This document shows positions 34,059-41,731 of a stretch of DNA of 64,000 bases, piece after piece (the stretch's first letter is position 1; each line of letters starts with the position of its first letter). A program made the translations under genes and the position numbers. The notes under the pieces were generated by a model, which was not told where the DNA came from, did no database searches, and worked only from the letters and a program-made list of their open reading frames with translations. Source of the stretch: Parazoarcus communis SWub3 = DSM 12120 (lineage in GTDB: Bacteria; Pseudomonadota; Gammaproteobacteria; Burkholderiales; Rhodocyclaceae). The stretch spans positions 124,001 through 188,000 of the forward strand of contig NZ_QKOE01000007.1 of the NCBI RefSeq assembly GCF_003226565.1, in the 5' to 3' direction.

Positions 34059-36233
34059 ATGTCGGCGCGCGTTCGCTTCATCCTGGCCATGGTCGTGCTG
34101 GGACTCCTGATGACCGGCCCCTTCATCCTGACTGCGGTCCTGGTATGGGCGGGGACCGAAGGCGCAGATCGTGAGCGCCTGCTCGAGGTCATCTCGCCGC
34201 ATCTGCCGCTGGGCACCATGATGACGGTGATCGGGTTCGGACTGGGGGTTGCGGTGTTGCGCAACCTGTTCCGGCAATATGTTCAAGGCCTGTTGCGCAT
34301 GGCCGAGAACCTGCGGCTGATGCTGGGGGCAAACTTCGGTTTCCGGGTGATGCCCGAGGGGCCGCCCGAGGTCTGTGCGCTGGCTGCCGCGGTCAACGAG
34401 CTGGCAGAGCAGCGTGATGGCTTGATGAACGATGTCGAAGCGCAGATCGCGCGCGCCAAGGAGTCGGTCGAGGCCGAAAAGAACCGGCTTGCCGCGTTGA
34501 TGTCCGAGCTGACCCAGAGCGTCGTCGTGTGCAATCTCGATGGCCGCATCCTGCTGTACAACAGCCGTGCCCGTGCGCAGTTCCGCGCCTTGTCCGATAC
34601 CCCTGGGGTCGCGGGCGGTGGCGAACTGATCGGCCTGGGACGCTCCATCTACGGCGTGTTCGAGCGCAATCTGGTCAGCCATGCGCTGGAAACCATCCAC
34701 CAGCGGCTCAAGCGCGAGGGGACGCAACCGGTGGCCAACTTCGTCACCACCACGCGGGCCGGGCAGCTGTTGCGCGTGCAGATGGCGCCCGTGCTCAGCG
34801 GTGGCGGAGAGACTGCGGAGGCGGGTGAGCGCAGCATGACCGGCTTCATTCTGATGCTGGACAACATCACCCGTAACTTCGAGAACGAATCGCGCCGCGA
34901 TCAGATGCTGCACACGCTGACCGAGGGCAACCGTGCGGCGCTGGCCAATGTGCGTGCTGCGGCCGAGATGCTGGAGTACCCGGATCTGCAGGACGAGCTC
35001 AAGGAGCGTTTCCGCACCGTGATCCGTGACGAGGTGCAGGCGATGAGCCGGCGTCTGGATCAGACGGCCAACGAGTTTGCCGATTCGCTGAAGGCGCGCT
35101 GGCCACTGGAGGAGATGCTTGGGGCTGACCTCATTGCCGCGATGAAGCGACAGGTCGAGCAGCGTATCAAGCTGCCCACCAAGATCGAGGAGGTCGACGA
35201 ATCCCTGTGGGTCAAGGTGGACAGCTTCTCGCTGATGCAGGCCATCACCTACCTGGCCAGCCGCCTGTCCGACGAGTTCGAAGTGAGGGAGGTTCGCTTC
35301 CGCCTCACCAGTGCCGGCCGACTGGTGCATCTGGATCTGATCTGGTCCGGTCAGGCGATGAGCACCGAAACCGTCATGAGCTGGGAACTCGAACCCATGC
35401 AGTTCGATGGCGAGAGCAGCCCCCTGACCGTGCGCGACGTCATCGAGCGCCACGATGGCGAGATGTGGCTGGAGCGCGAGAAAGTCCGCCACCGTGCCTT
35501 CTTCCGCATCCTCATTCCGTCTGCGCTGCCGCAGGAGCAGGTCCAGGCCGAAACCTTCCTGCGTGGCGAGAGCCGTCCGGAATACTACGATTTCGATCTG
35601 TTCAAATGGTCGGAAAAGTCTCATGCGCTCGACGACCGCTTGCTGAGCGAGCTGGTCTATACGGTGTTTGATACCGAAACCACCGGCCTCAATCCGTCGC
35701 AGGGTGACGAGATCATCCAGATCGGAGCAACCCGCATCCTCAATGGCAAGCTGCTGCGCAACGAGTCTTTCGAACAACTGGTCGACCCGTGCCGCATGCT
35801 GTCTGCCGAGTCCGCCAAGATCCACGGTATCACCCAGGACATGCTGCGCGATCAACCCACCATAGACAAGGTGTTGCCGGCATTTCACGCCTTTGCCACC
35901 GATACTGTGCTGATCGCCCACAATGCCGCTTTCGACATGCGTTTCCTGCAGCTGAAGGAGGGGGTGACCGGCCTGCGTTTCGATCAGCCGGTGCTCGACA
36001 CCCTGCTGCTGTCGGCGGTCATTCATCCCAATCAGGAGTCGCATCGTCTCGAGGCGATTGCCGAGCGCCTGGGTCTGACCATCGTCGGCCGGCATACCGC
36101 ATTGGGCGATGCCATTGTGACCGCCGAGGTATTCCTGAAACTGCTGCCTTTGCTGGCGGAGAAAGGCATCCGCACTTTGCGTGAGGCCCGCGAAGCTGCC
36201 GAGAAGACCTACTACGCCCGGATCAAGTACTGA
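34059..36233 (+). CDS. Degenerate sensor kinase fused to a DEDDh 3'-5' exonuclease
   Basis: 724 residues. Two N-terminal membrane helices (about 5-30 and 48-72), a HAMP-like linker, a PAS-like domain (about 140-270, VVCNLDGRILLYNSRARAQFRAL), then a segment aligned to HisKA/HATPase (about 275-500) that has lost the phosphoacceptor His (LTEGNRAALANVRAAAEML) and the glycine boxes. From about 530 it is a DnaQ-type exonuclease with complete DEDDh residues: Asp538 and Glu540 (FDTETTG), Asp626 (HNAAFDMRFL), His679 and Asp684 (HTALGDAIVTA). The exonuclease should be active; the kinase part looks like a sensory or receiver-binding scaffold. Similar fusions are annotated as DNA polymerase III epsilon, which is misleading. 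Located between receiver and symporter genes. Confidence 0.85.
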   Translation: MSARVRFILAMVVLGLLMTGPFILTAVLVWAGTEGADRERLLEVISPHLPLGTMMTVIGFGLGVAVLRNLFRQYVQGLLRMAENLRLMLGANFGFRVMPEGPPEVCALAAAVNELAEQRDGLMNDVEAQIARAKESVEAEKNRLAALMSELTQSVVVCNLDGRILLYNSRARAQFRALSDTPGVAGGGELIGLGRSIYGVFERNLVSHALETIHQRLKREGTQPVANFVTTTRAGQLLRVQMAPVLSGGGETAEAGERSMTGFILMLDNITRNFENESRRDQMLHTLTEGNRAALANVRAAAEMLEYPDLQDELKERFRTVIRDEVQAMSRRLDQTANEFADSLKARWPLEEMLGADLIAAMKRQVEQRIKLPTKIEEVDESLWVKVDSFSLMQAITYLASRLSDEFEVREVRFRLTSAGRLVHLDLIWSGQAMSTETVMSWELEPMQFDGESSPLTVRDVIERHDGEMWLEREKVRHRAFFRILIPSALPQEQVQAETFLRGESRPEYYDFDLFKWSEKSHALDDRLLSELVYTVFDTETTGLNPSQGDEIIQIGATRILNGKLLRNESFEQLVDPCRMLSAESAKIHGITQDMLRDQPTIDKVLPAFHAFATDTVLIAHNAAFDMRFLQLKEGVTGLRFDQPVLDTLLLSAVIHPNQESHRLEAIAERLGLTIVGRHTALGDAIVTAEVFLKLLPLLAEKGIRTLREAREAAEKTYYARIKY

Positions 36234-36267
36234 TGCAGCGCCAGGTGCAGGCTGACGGGAGCCGTCC

Positions 36268-38310
36268 ATGAAGACCTTTGCCCGTCAGCTGCGGCGCTAC
36301 TATGGCTGGTATACCGGTACCTTCCTGTTCTTCGTGCTGCTGCTCGCGATCGGTGAGCAGATGGGGTTGTCACCCTACGTCATCGGCCACGTCTTCCTGT
36401 TCGTGACGATTGCGATCTACGCCAGCATCGGCGTGATGAGCCGCACCTCGGACGTGTCCGAGTACTACGTGGCGGGGCGTCGAGTGCCGGCGGTGTTCAA
36501 CGGCATGGCAACCGCGGCCGACTGGATGAGTGCCGCCTCTTTCATCGGTCTGGCAGGTACGCTGTACTTTGCCGGGTTCGAGGGTCTGGCTTTTGTCACT
36601 GGCTGGACCGGCGGTTTCGTGCTGGTGGCGCTGTTGCTGGCGCCCTATCTGCGCAAGTTTGGCCAGTACACCATTCCGGATTTTCTTGGTGCGCGTTATC
36701 AGGGTAATGTCGCGCGGCTGGTGGGTCTGGGTGCCACCGTGCTTGCGAGTTTCGTTTATCTGGTCGCGCAGATCTACGGTGTCGGGCTGGTGACCAGTCG
36801 ATTTGTCAGCGTCGAGTTCGAGATTGGCCTTTTCATCGGGCTGGCAGGCATTCTGGTGTGCTCCTTCCTTGGTGGCATGCGTGCGGTGACCTGGACCCAG
36901 GTGGCACAGTATGTGATCCTGATCGTTGCCTATCTGGTGCCGGTGGTCATCCTGTCGTACAAACTGACGGGCATTCCCTTGCCGCAGGCAATGTATGGCA
37001 CCGTGCTGGCTCAGCTGACCGAGCGCGAGGAGGAGTTGCTGAAAACCCCGGGCGAGATCGAGGCACGGCTGCAGTACAAGTATCGGGCGCAGGACTACGC
37101 ATCTAAGATCGCCGATCTGCCTGGCTCCCTCGAGGCCGAGCGCAGGGCGCTGATCGACCGGCTCAATACCATGCGGCTCGAGAATGCTGCCGCGCGCGAC
37201 ATCGCGCTCACCGAACGGGCCTTGCGCGATCTGCCGCGCTCCCCTGAGGAGGCAAAGGTCATCTGGGAGAAGGCCCGGGTGGCCGCGCTGGAGCGCGCCC
37301 GGCCACCGCCGCGGCATGCCGACCCACATCCGGGTGACACCCCTGAACAGAAAGCGATTGCGCGCAACAACTTTCTCGCGCTGGTGTTCGTGCTGATGGT
37401 GGGTACCGCTGCGCTACCGCACATCCTGATGCGTTACTACACCACGCCGGGCGTGGTCGAGGCCCGGCGCTCGGTGTTCTGGTCCTTGTTCTTCATCTTC
37501 CTGCTCTATGTCACTGCGCCGGCCTATGCGGTGTTTGCCAAGTGGGAGGTGTACAACGGTGTCATCGGCTCCAGCCTGTCCATCCTGCCGGATTGGGTGG
37601 CCTCGTGGGGCAAGGTTGGCATGGTGCGGATCGAGGACATCAATGGCGATGGCATCCTGCAGCTTGCCGAGCTGACCATGAACACCGATGTCATCATGCT
37701 GGCCACGCCGGAGATCGCCGGCTTGCCCTATGTGGTCTCCGGGTTGGTCGCCGCAGGCGGATTGGCCGCTGCGCTGTCGACGGCCGATGGCTTGTTGCTG
37801 ACGATTTCCAATGCGCTGTCGCACGACTTCTACTACAAGGTCGTCAATCCCAAGGCCTCCACCCACCGTCGGCTGGTGATCTCCAAGTCGCAGTTGCTGG
37901 TGGTCGCCGTGGTTGCGGCATGGGTCGCGTCGATGCGTCCGGACAACATCCTGTTCATGGTCGGGCTGGCATTTTCGATCGGTGCGGCGGCCTTCTTCCC
38001 TGCGCTGGTACTGGGCATCTTCTGGAAGCGGGCCAACCGTGCCGGTGCGGTGACCGGCATGGTTGCCGGGCTGGGGGTCACGCTTTACTACGTCTGGCAG
38101 ACGCATCCGTTCTTTGGCGGCTCGATGCATAACAGCTGGTTCGACATCAATCCGATCTCTGCGGGTGTGTTTGGTGTTCCGCTGGGATTCCTGACCATCA
38201 TCGTGGTCAGCTTGCTGACGCCACCTCCACCGCAGGAAATCCAGGATCTGGTGGATTACGTCCGCTACCCGCAGTTGCCCAACGGCGGCCCTCCCTCGCA
38301 ACTGGGCTAG
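36268..38310 (+). CDS. SSS-family sodium/solute (acetate-type) symporter, VC_2705-like
   Basis: 680 residues, about 13 transmembrane helices, with the SSS signature areas DVSEYYVAGRRVPAVFNGMATAADWMSAASFIG and GLVAAGGLAAALSTADGLLLTISNALSHDFYYK. Two inserts stand out: a charged helical cytoplasmic stretch at about residues 250-365, and a perfect EF-hand loop at 457-468 (DINGDGILQLAE). GGGAGCC precedes the ATG. It resembles the VC_2705/ActP-like branch that imports acetate and other short monocarboxylates. Together with acs it would allow acetate scavenging. Last gene of the sensor operon. Confidence 0.88.
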   Translation: MKTFARQLRRYYGWYTGTFLFFVLLLAIGEQMGLSPYVIGHVFLFVTIAIYASIGVMSRTSDVSEYYVAGRRVPAVFNGMATAADWMSAASFIGLAGTLYFAGFEGLAFVTGWTGGFVLVALLLAPYLRKFGQYTIPDFLGARYQGNVARLVGLGATVLASFVYLVAQIYGVGLVTSRFVSVEFEIGLFIGLAGILVCSFLGGMRAVTWTQVAQYVILIVAYLVPVVILSYKLTGIPLPQAMYGTVLAQLTEREEELLKTPGEIEARLQYKYRAQDYASKIADLPGSLEAERRALIDRLNTMRLENAAARDIALTERALRDLPRSPEEAKVIWEKARVAALERARPPPRHADPHPGDTPEQKAIARNNFLALVFVLMVGTAALPHILMRYYTTPGVVEARRSVFWSLFFIFLLYVTAPAYAVFAKWEVYNGVIGSSLSILPDWVASWGKVGMVRIEDINGDGILQLAELTMNTDVIMLATPEIAGLPYVVSGLVAAGGLAAALSTADGLLLTISNALSHDFYYKVVNPKASTHRRLVISKSQLLVVAVVAAWVASMRPDNILFMVGLAFSIGAAAFFPALVLGIFWKRANRAGAVTGMVAGLGVTLYYVWQTHPFFGGSMHNSWFDINPISAGVFGVPLGFLTIIVVSLLTPPPPQEIQDLVDYVRYPQLPNGGPPSQLG

Positions 38311-38548
38311 GGGCTGTAGGGCTTGAGGCCGATCTGCTGCGCCAGTGGGAGAAACGGTCCATATCCGCCCGTTTTTTCGTTGCATGGAATGACTATGCGC
38401 CTCGAAAATGGCCGAATCTGTCCTCGTTTTCCCCTCGGCTCGCTACGATCGCTCAAGTCCGACAGCCTCCTGGGCGCCTTCCTGTGGGCAGGCGACAGGG
38501 CCCCGCCCATGCCGATGCCCGTTGCACCGGCATGGTGGATCGGCCGCG
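38311..38548. other. Intergenic stretch between convergent symporter and metY genes
   Basis: 238 bp without a credible gene. A weak hairpin AAACGG/CCGTTT with a T-run (38353-38378) could end the symporter message. Nothing else is recognised. Confidence 0.35.
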
Positions 38549-39820
38549 TTACACCGCAGCCAGGGCCTGTTCCAGGTCGACCAGGAGATCGTCGATATGC
38601 TCGATGCCGATCGACAGCCGCACCATGTCTACCGACACGCCGGCCTTGGCCAGTTCATCGGGGCCAAGCTGGCGGTGCGTGGTAGAAGCCGGGTGGCAGG
38701 CGAGTGATTTGGCGTCGCCGATATTGACCAGGCGGGTGATCAGCTTCAGCGCATCCTGGAACCGCGCGCCACCCTCCAGGCCCCCCTTGACGCCAAACGA
38801 CAGGATGCCCGACGCCCGTCCGCCCATGTACTTGCGTACCAGCCCGTAATCGGCATGATCGGAGAGTCCGGCGTAATTGACCCAGTTAACCTTGTCGCTG
38901 CTCTTCAGGTATTCCGCCACCGCCACGGTGTTCTGGCAGATGCGGTCCATGCGCAGCGCAAGCGTCTCGATACCCTGCAGGATCAGGAAGGCATTGAACG
39001 GCGATAGGGCCGCACCCATGTTGCGCAGCGGCACCACGCGCGCGCGGGCGATGTAGGCTGCGGCACCCAGCGCCTCGGTGTAGACCACGCCATGGTAGGA
39101 CACGTCGGGTTCGTTCAGGCGACGGAAACGCGTCTTGTGTTCAGCCCAGGGAAACTTGCCGGAATCGACGATGACGCCGCCAATCGAGTTGCCATGCCCG
39201 CCGAGATACTTGGTCAGCGAATGCACCACGATATCGGCGCCGTGTTCGAATGGCCTGCACAGATAGGGCGAGGGCACGGTGTTGTCGACGATCAGCGGCA
39301 CGCCGGCCTTGTGTGCGATTTCAGCCAGGCGCGCGAGATCGGTGATGTTGCCCAGCGGGTTGCCGACCGATTCGCAGTAGATGGCCTTGGTGCGATCGTC
39401 GATCAGGCGGGCGAAAGCCTCCGGATCGCGATAATCGGCAAAACGCACTTCGATACCGAGTTGCGGAAAGGTGTGGGCGAACAGGTTGTAGGTGCCGCCG
39501 TACAAGGTCGCGGCCGATACGATGTTGTCGCCGGCTTCTGCGATGGTCTGGATCGCATAGCTGATGGCTGCCATGCCGGAGGCCACTGCCAGTGCACCGA
39601 TGCCGCCCTCCATGGCCGCCACGCGCTGCTCCAGCACTGCGGTGGTGGGATTCATGATACGGGTGTAGATGTTGCCCTGAACCTTCAGGTCGAACAGGTC
39701 TGCGCCGTGCTGGGTGTCGTCGAAGGCATACGACGTGGTCTGATAGATCGGAACCGCGACAGCTTTGGTGGTGGGGTCGGGTGAATAGCCGCCGTGGACG
39801 GCCAGGGTTTCGAGTTTCAT
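38549..39820 (-). CDS. metY: O-acetylhomoserine sulfhydrylase
   Basis: 423 residues, PLP-dependent Cys/Met metabolism family. Starts MKLETLAVHGGYSPDPTTKAVAVPIYQTTSYAFDD; the PLP-binding Lys is in VHSLTKYLGGHGNSIGG, and YTRIMNPTTAVLEQRVAAMEGG is the substrate-phosphate region. Converts O-acetylhomoserine and sulfide to homocysteine in methionine synthesis. GAGGGG precedes ATG 39820; the longer frame upstream is not coding. No SAM riboswitch was recognised in its 5' region. Confidence 0.93.
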   Translation of the reverse strand: MKLETLAVHGGYSPDPTTKAVAVPIYQTTSYAFDDTQHGADLFDLKVQGNIYTRIMNPTTAVLEQRVAAMEGGIGALAVASGMAAISYAIQTIAEAGDNIVSAATLYGGTYNLFAHTFPQLGIEVRFADYRDPEAFARLIDDRTKAIYCESVGNPLGNITDLARLAEIAHKAGVPLIVDNTVPSPYLCRPFEHGADIVVHSLTKYLGGHGNSIGGVIVDSGKFPWAEHKTRFRRLNEPDVSYHGVVYTEALGAAAYIARARVVPLRNMGAALSPFNAFLILQGIETLALRMDRICQNTVAVAEYLKSSDKVNWVNYAGLSDHADYGLVRKYMGGRASGILSFGVKGGLEGGARFQDALKLITRLVNIGDAKSLACHPASTTHRQLGPDELAKAGVSVDMVRLSIGIEHIDDLLVDLEQALAAV

Positions 39821-40016
39821 GCGGATGTCCCCTCTTGAATGAGTGGGCGGAGTATAGCCATAGCATGGGGCGCACGGAATGCGCACGATCAATCGGTAAC
39901 AGGGCGACACTTGCCGCAACCTGCAGGATGAGGTCAAAATAATAAAGTATTACCGAATGCAGAACAGCCAAGGGCGCCGTAGCCGGCAGGTACTGACGGC
40001 CCCGCACGGAGGAAGC

Positions 40017-40670
40017 ATGAAACAGAGCAGTGTCATCGCCTTGTTGTCGCAAAAAGGCGGTGTAGGCAAGACGACGGTCACCATGCAACTGGCCGACGGC
40101 CTGGCTGGAAACGGCTACCGGATTGCGGTTGGCGATCTGGATCCGCAGGAAAGTGCCCTACGTTGGGCAGGCAGTGTCGAGGGCTTTCCGGCCATGGTTG
40201 CCGCTGTGCAGGGAGATACAGAGGCCATTGCCAGCGGTGTGCGCGATATGGGGCGTCATGCGGATCTGGTATTGCTGGACTGCCCTCCATCGATCGAGCA
40301 CCCGCATACGCTCGGGGTGCTTGAAGTGGCCGACATCGTCCTGATCCCGGTTGTACCCAGCCCGACTGACTTGTGGTCCACCCGTGCGGTCGAGCGTCTG
40401 GTGGTCGCGACCATGGCACGACGTCCGGGTTTGCGTGCGGCCTTGTTGCCAAACCGGATTCAACGCACCGCACTGGCCAGTGACGTGCTGGAGATCCTGC
40501 GTGAATTCTCCTTACCGGTTCTGGCCGGTGGTCTGAGTCAGCGCAATGCCTATGCGCAGAGTGCGATTGAAGGGGGGTCGGTTTACCGCTTGGGCCGTGC
40601 GGCGGACCCAGCCCGTGAAGAAGTGGACCGCCTGGTTGGGGCGGTCCTGAAAATGATTGGAGGTCATTGA
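40017..40670 (+). CDS. ParA-family ATPase
   Basis: 217 residues. The deviant Walker A KGGVGKTT lies at about residues 14-21, Walker A' in VGDLDPQESALRWA, and VLLDCPPS is the switch motif. This size and lack of an N-terminal extension are typical of orphan ParA/ParF-like partition ATPases that position chromosome-encoded cargo or small replicons. GGAGG stands before the ATG. Its stop overlaps the start of a gene with a ribbon-helix-helix-like C-terminus, making a ParA/partner pair. Cargo unknown; it is too far from any replication gene to be called plasmid partition. Confidence 0.88.
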   Translation: MKQSSVIALLSQKGGVGKTTVTMQLADGLAGNGYRIAVGDLDPQESALRWAGSVEGFPAMVAAVQGDTEAIASGVRDMGRHADLVLLDCPPSIEHPHTLGVLEVADIVLIPVVPSPTDLWSTRAVERLVVATMARRPGLRAALLPNRIQRTALASDVLEILREFSLPVLAGGLSQRNAYAQSAIEGGSVYRLGRAADPAREEVDRLVGAVLKMIGGH

Positions 40671-41623
40671 TGAGTAACAGCAAGAATACCAAGTCGGCTT
40701 TGCGCGCCACGCTGCAGAAGGAAGACGCATCAGTTGCCGAGCGTCTGCCAGACGTGATGGCTGCGGTAGCGGCCGAACCTGTGGTTCAGGCTGCACCACA
40801 AGCCGCAGCCGCAAAGATTGCGGTGCCTGACGTGGTGCCATTGGACAAGGCTGATGCCGCACCAAAGTCAGCAGCGAAGCCGGCAGCGAAACCCGCAGCG
40901 AACTCGGGGGCGAAGCCGGTCGCAGACAAGGCCCCGGCAAAGGCGGCCCCGGCAAAGAAAGCGGCACCTGCCAGGCGTGCAGCAACTGTCGTCAAGAAAG
41001 CCGCTGCACCTGCTGCAAAGGCAGGGGCGGTTGCAAAGGAAAATGCGGCTCCCGTGCCGGATGCGAAGGTCACCGCAGCGACTGCAGCCAAACCCGCCGC
41101 AGCCAAGCCCGCCGCAGCCAAGCCCGCCGCAGCCAAGCCCGCCGCAGCCAAGCCGGCGACTCAAGTTGCGACGGCATCCAAGGCCAAAAAGCCGGAAGCC
41201 CCGGTCCCGGCGGCTAAAACTGCGCCGGCAGTCGCTGCAACCAAGGCATCCACTGCCAGCAAGCCGGCGGCGGCCAAGAAGGCGGCTGCAAGCTCGGCAG
41301 CGCCCAAGGTGGTGAAGCCGGTCAAGGCCAAGGTCGCCGCTGTCGAGGTCATTCCTCCGGTGTCTGCCCCCGTCAAGGCTCTGGTGGTGGAGGCCAAGAA
41401 GGAAAAGCCGGGCAAGGTGGTGCGCGATTCGTTCTCGATGCCCAAGACCGAACATGCCGACCTGAAGAACCTGCGTACTGCGCTGGCCAAGGCGGGTCGT
41501 CTATCCACCAAGTCTGAAGTGCTGCGTGCAGGCCTGCGTTTGCTGACCCAGCGCACGGTCGATGAACTGGTTGCGGTGCTCGATGCGTTGCCTGTCGTGC
41601 CCAAGGGCAAGGGCAAGAAGTAA
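40670..41623 (+). CDS. Ala/Lys/Pro-rich protein with C-terminal ribbon-helix-helix-like domain
   Basis: 317 residues. A short N-terminus (about 1-45), a 190-residue linker of AAKPA-type repeats rich in Lys and Ala like histone H1 tails, and a compact C-terminal domain of about 70 residues (VRDSFSMPKTEHADLKNLRTALAKAGRLSTKSEVLRAGLRLL) with ribbon-helix-helix character. ATG 40670 overlaps the parA stop; GGAGG precedes it. Probably the DNA- or cargo-binding partner of the ParA protein, with the basic tail giving nonspecific DNA contact. Related Lys/Ala-rich proteins also coat PHB granules, an alternative. Confidence 0.75.
   Translation: MSNSKNTKSALRATLQKEDASVAERLPDVMAAVAAEPVVQAAPQAAAAKIAVPDVVPLDKADAAPKSAAKPAAKPAANSGAKPVADKAPAKAAPAKKAAPARRAATVVKKAAAPAAKAGAVAKENAAPVPDAKVTAATAAKPAAAKPAAAKPAAAKPAAAKPATQVATASKAKKPEAPVPAAKTAPAVAATKASTASKPAAAKKAAASSAAPKVVKPVKAKVAAVEVIPPVSAPVKALVVEAKKEKPGKVVRDSFSMPKTEHADLKNLRTALAKAGRLSTKSEVLRAGLRLLTQRTVDELVAVLDALPVVPKGKGKK
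41084..41158 (+). repeat. Tandem 15-bp repeat in the linker gene
   Basis: Five consecutive units of GCAGCCAAGCCCGCC encoding AAKPA, near-identical at the DNA level. Copy number probably varies between strains by slippage, changing linker length without frameshift. Confidence 0.9.
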
Positions 41624-41731
41624 GTCAGGAAGTCTGGTGGGTCGGTTCTGACCGCCTTTCGAGACGCCTGGCCCCCTGTTCCAGTGCCTGCTCAACGGGG
41701 CGGGAGGCTGGGCACGACCGACGGTCCAGTT

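Noticed and set aside
33411..36269. Minus-strand ORF of 952 codons opposite the receiver and exonuclease fusion
   Set aside because: Composition is that of an antisense frame (His, Arg, Gln, Gly rich), without motifs; the plus strand has clear domains.
38353..38378. Strong terminator of the symporter gene
   Set aside because: Stem is only 6 bp (AAACGG/CCGTTT) with a long loop; mentioned as weak only.
39821..39960. SAM-type riboswitch before metY
   Set aside because: No recognisable SAM-II-like pairing or conserved core in the leader; only ordinary promoter-like sequence.
41084..41158. CRISPR array
   Set aside because: Contiguous 15-bp units without spacers, inside a coding region encoding AAKPA.
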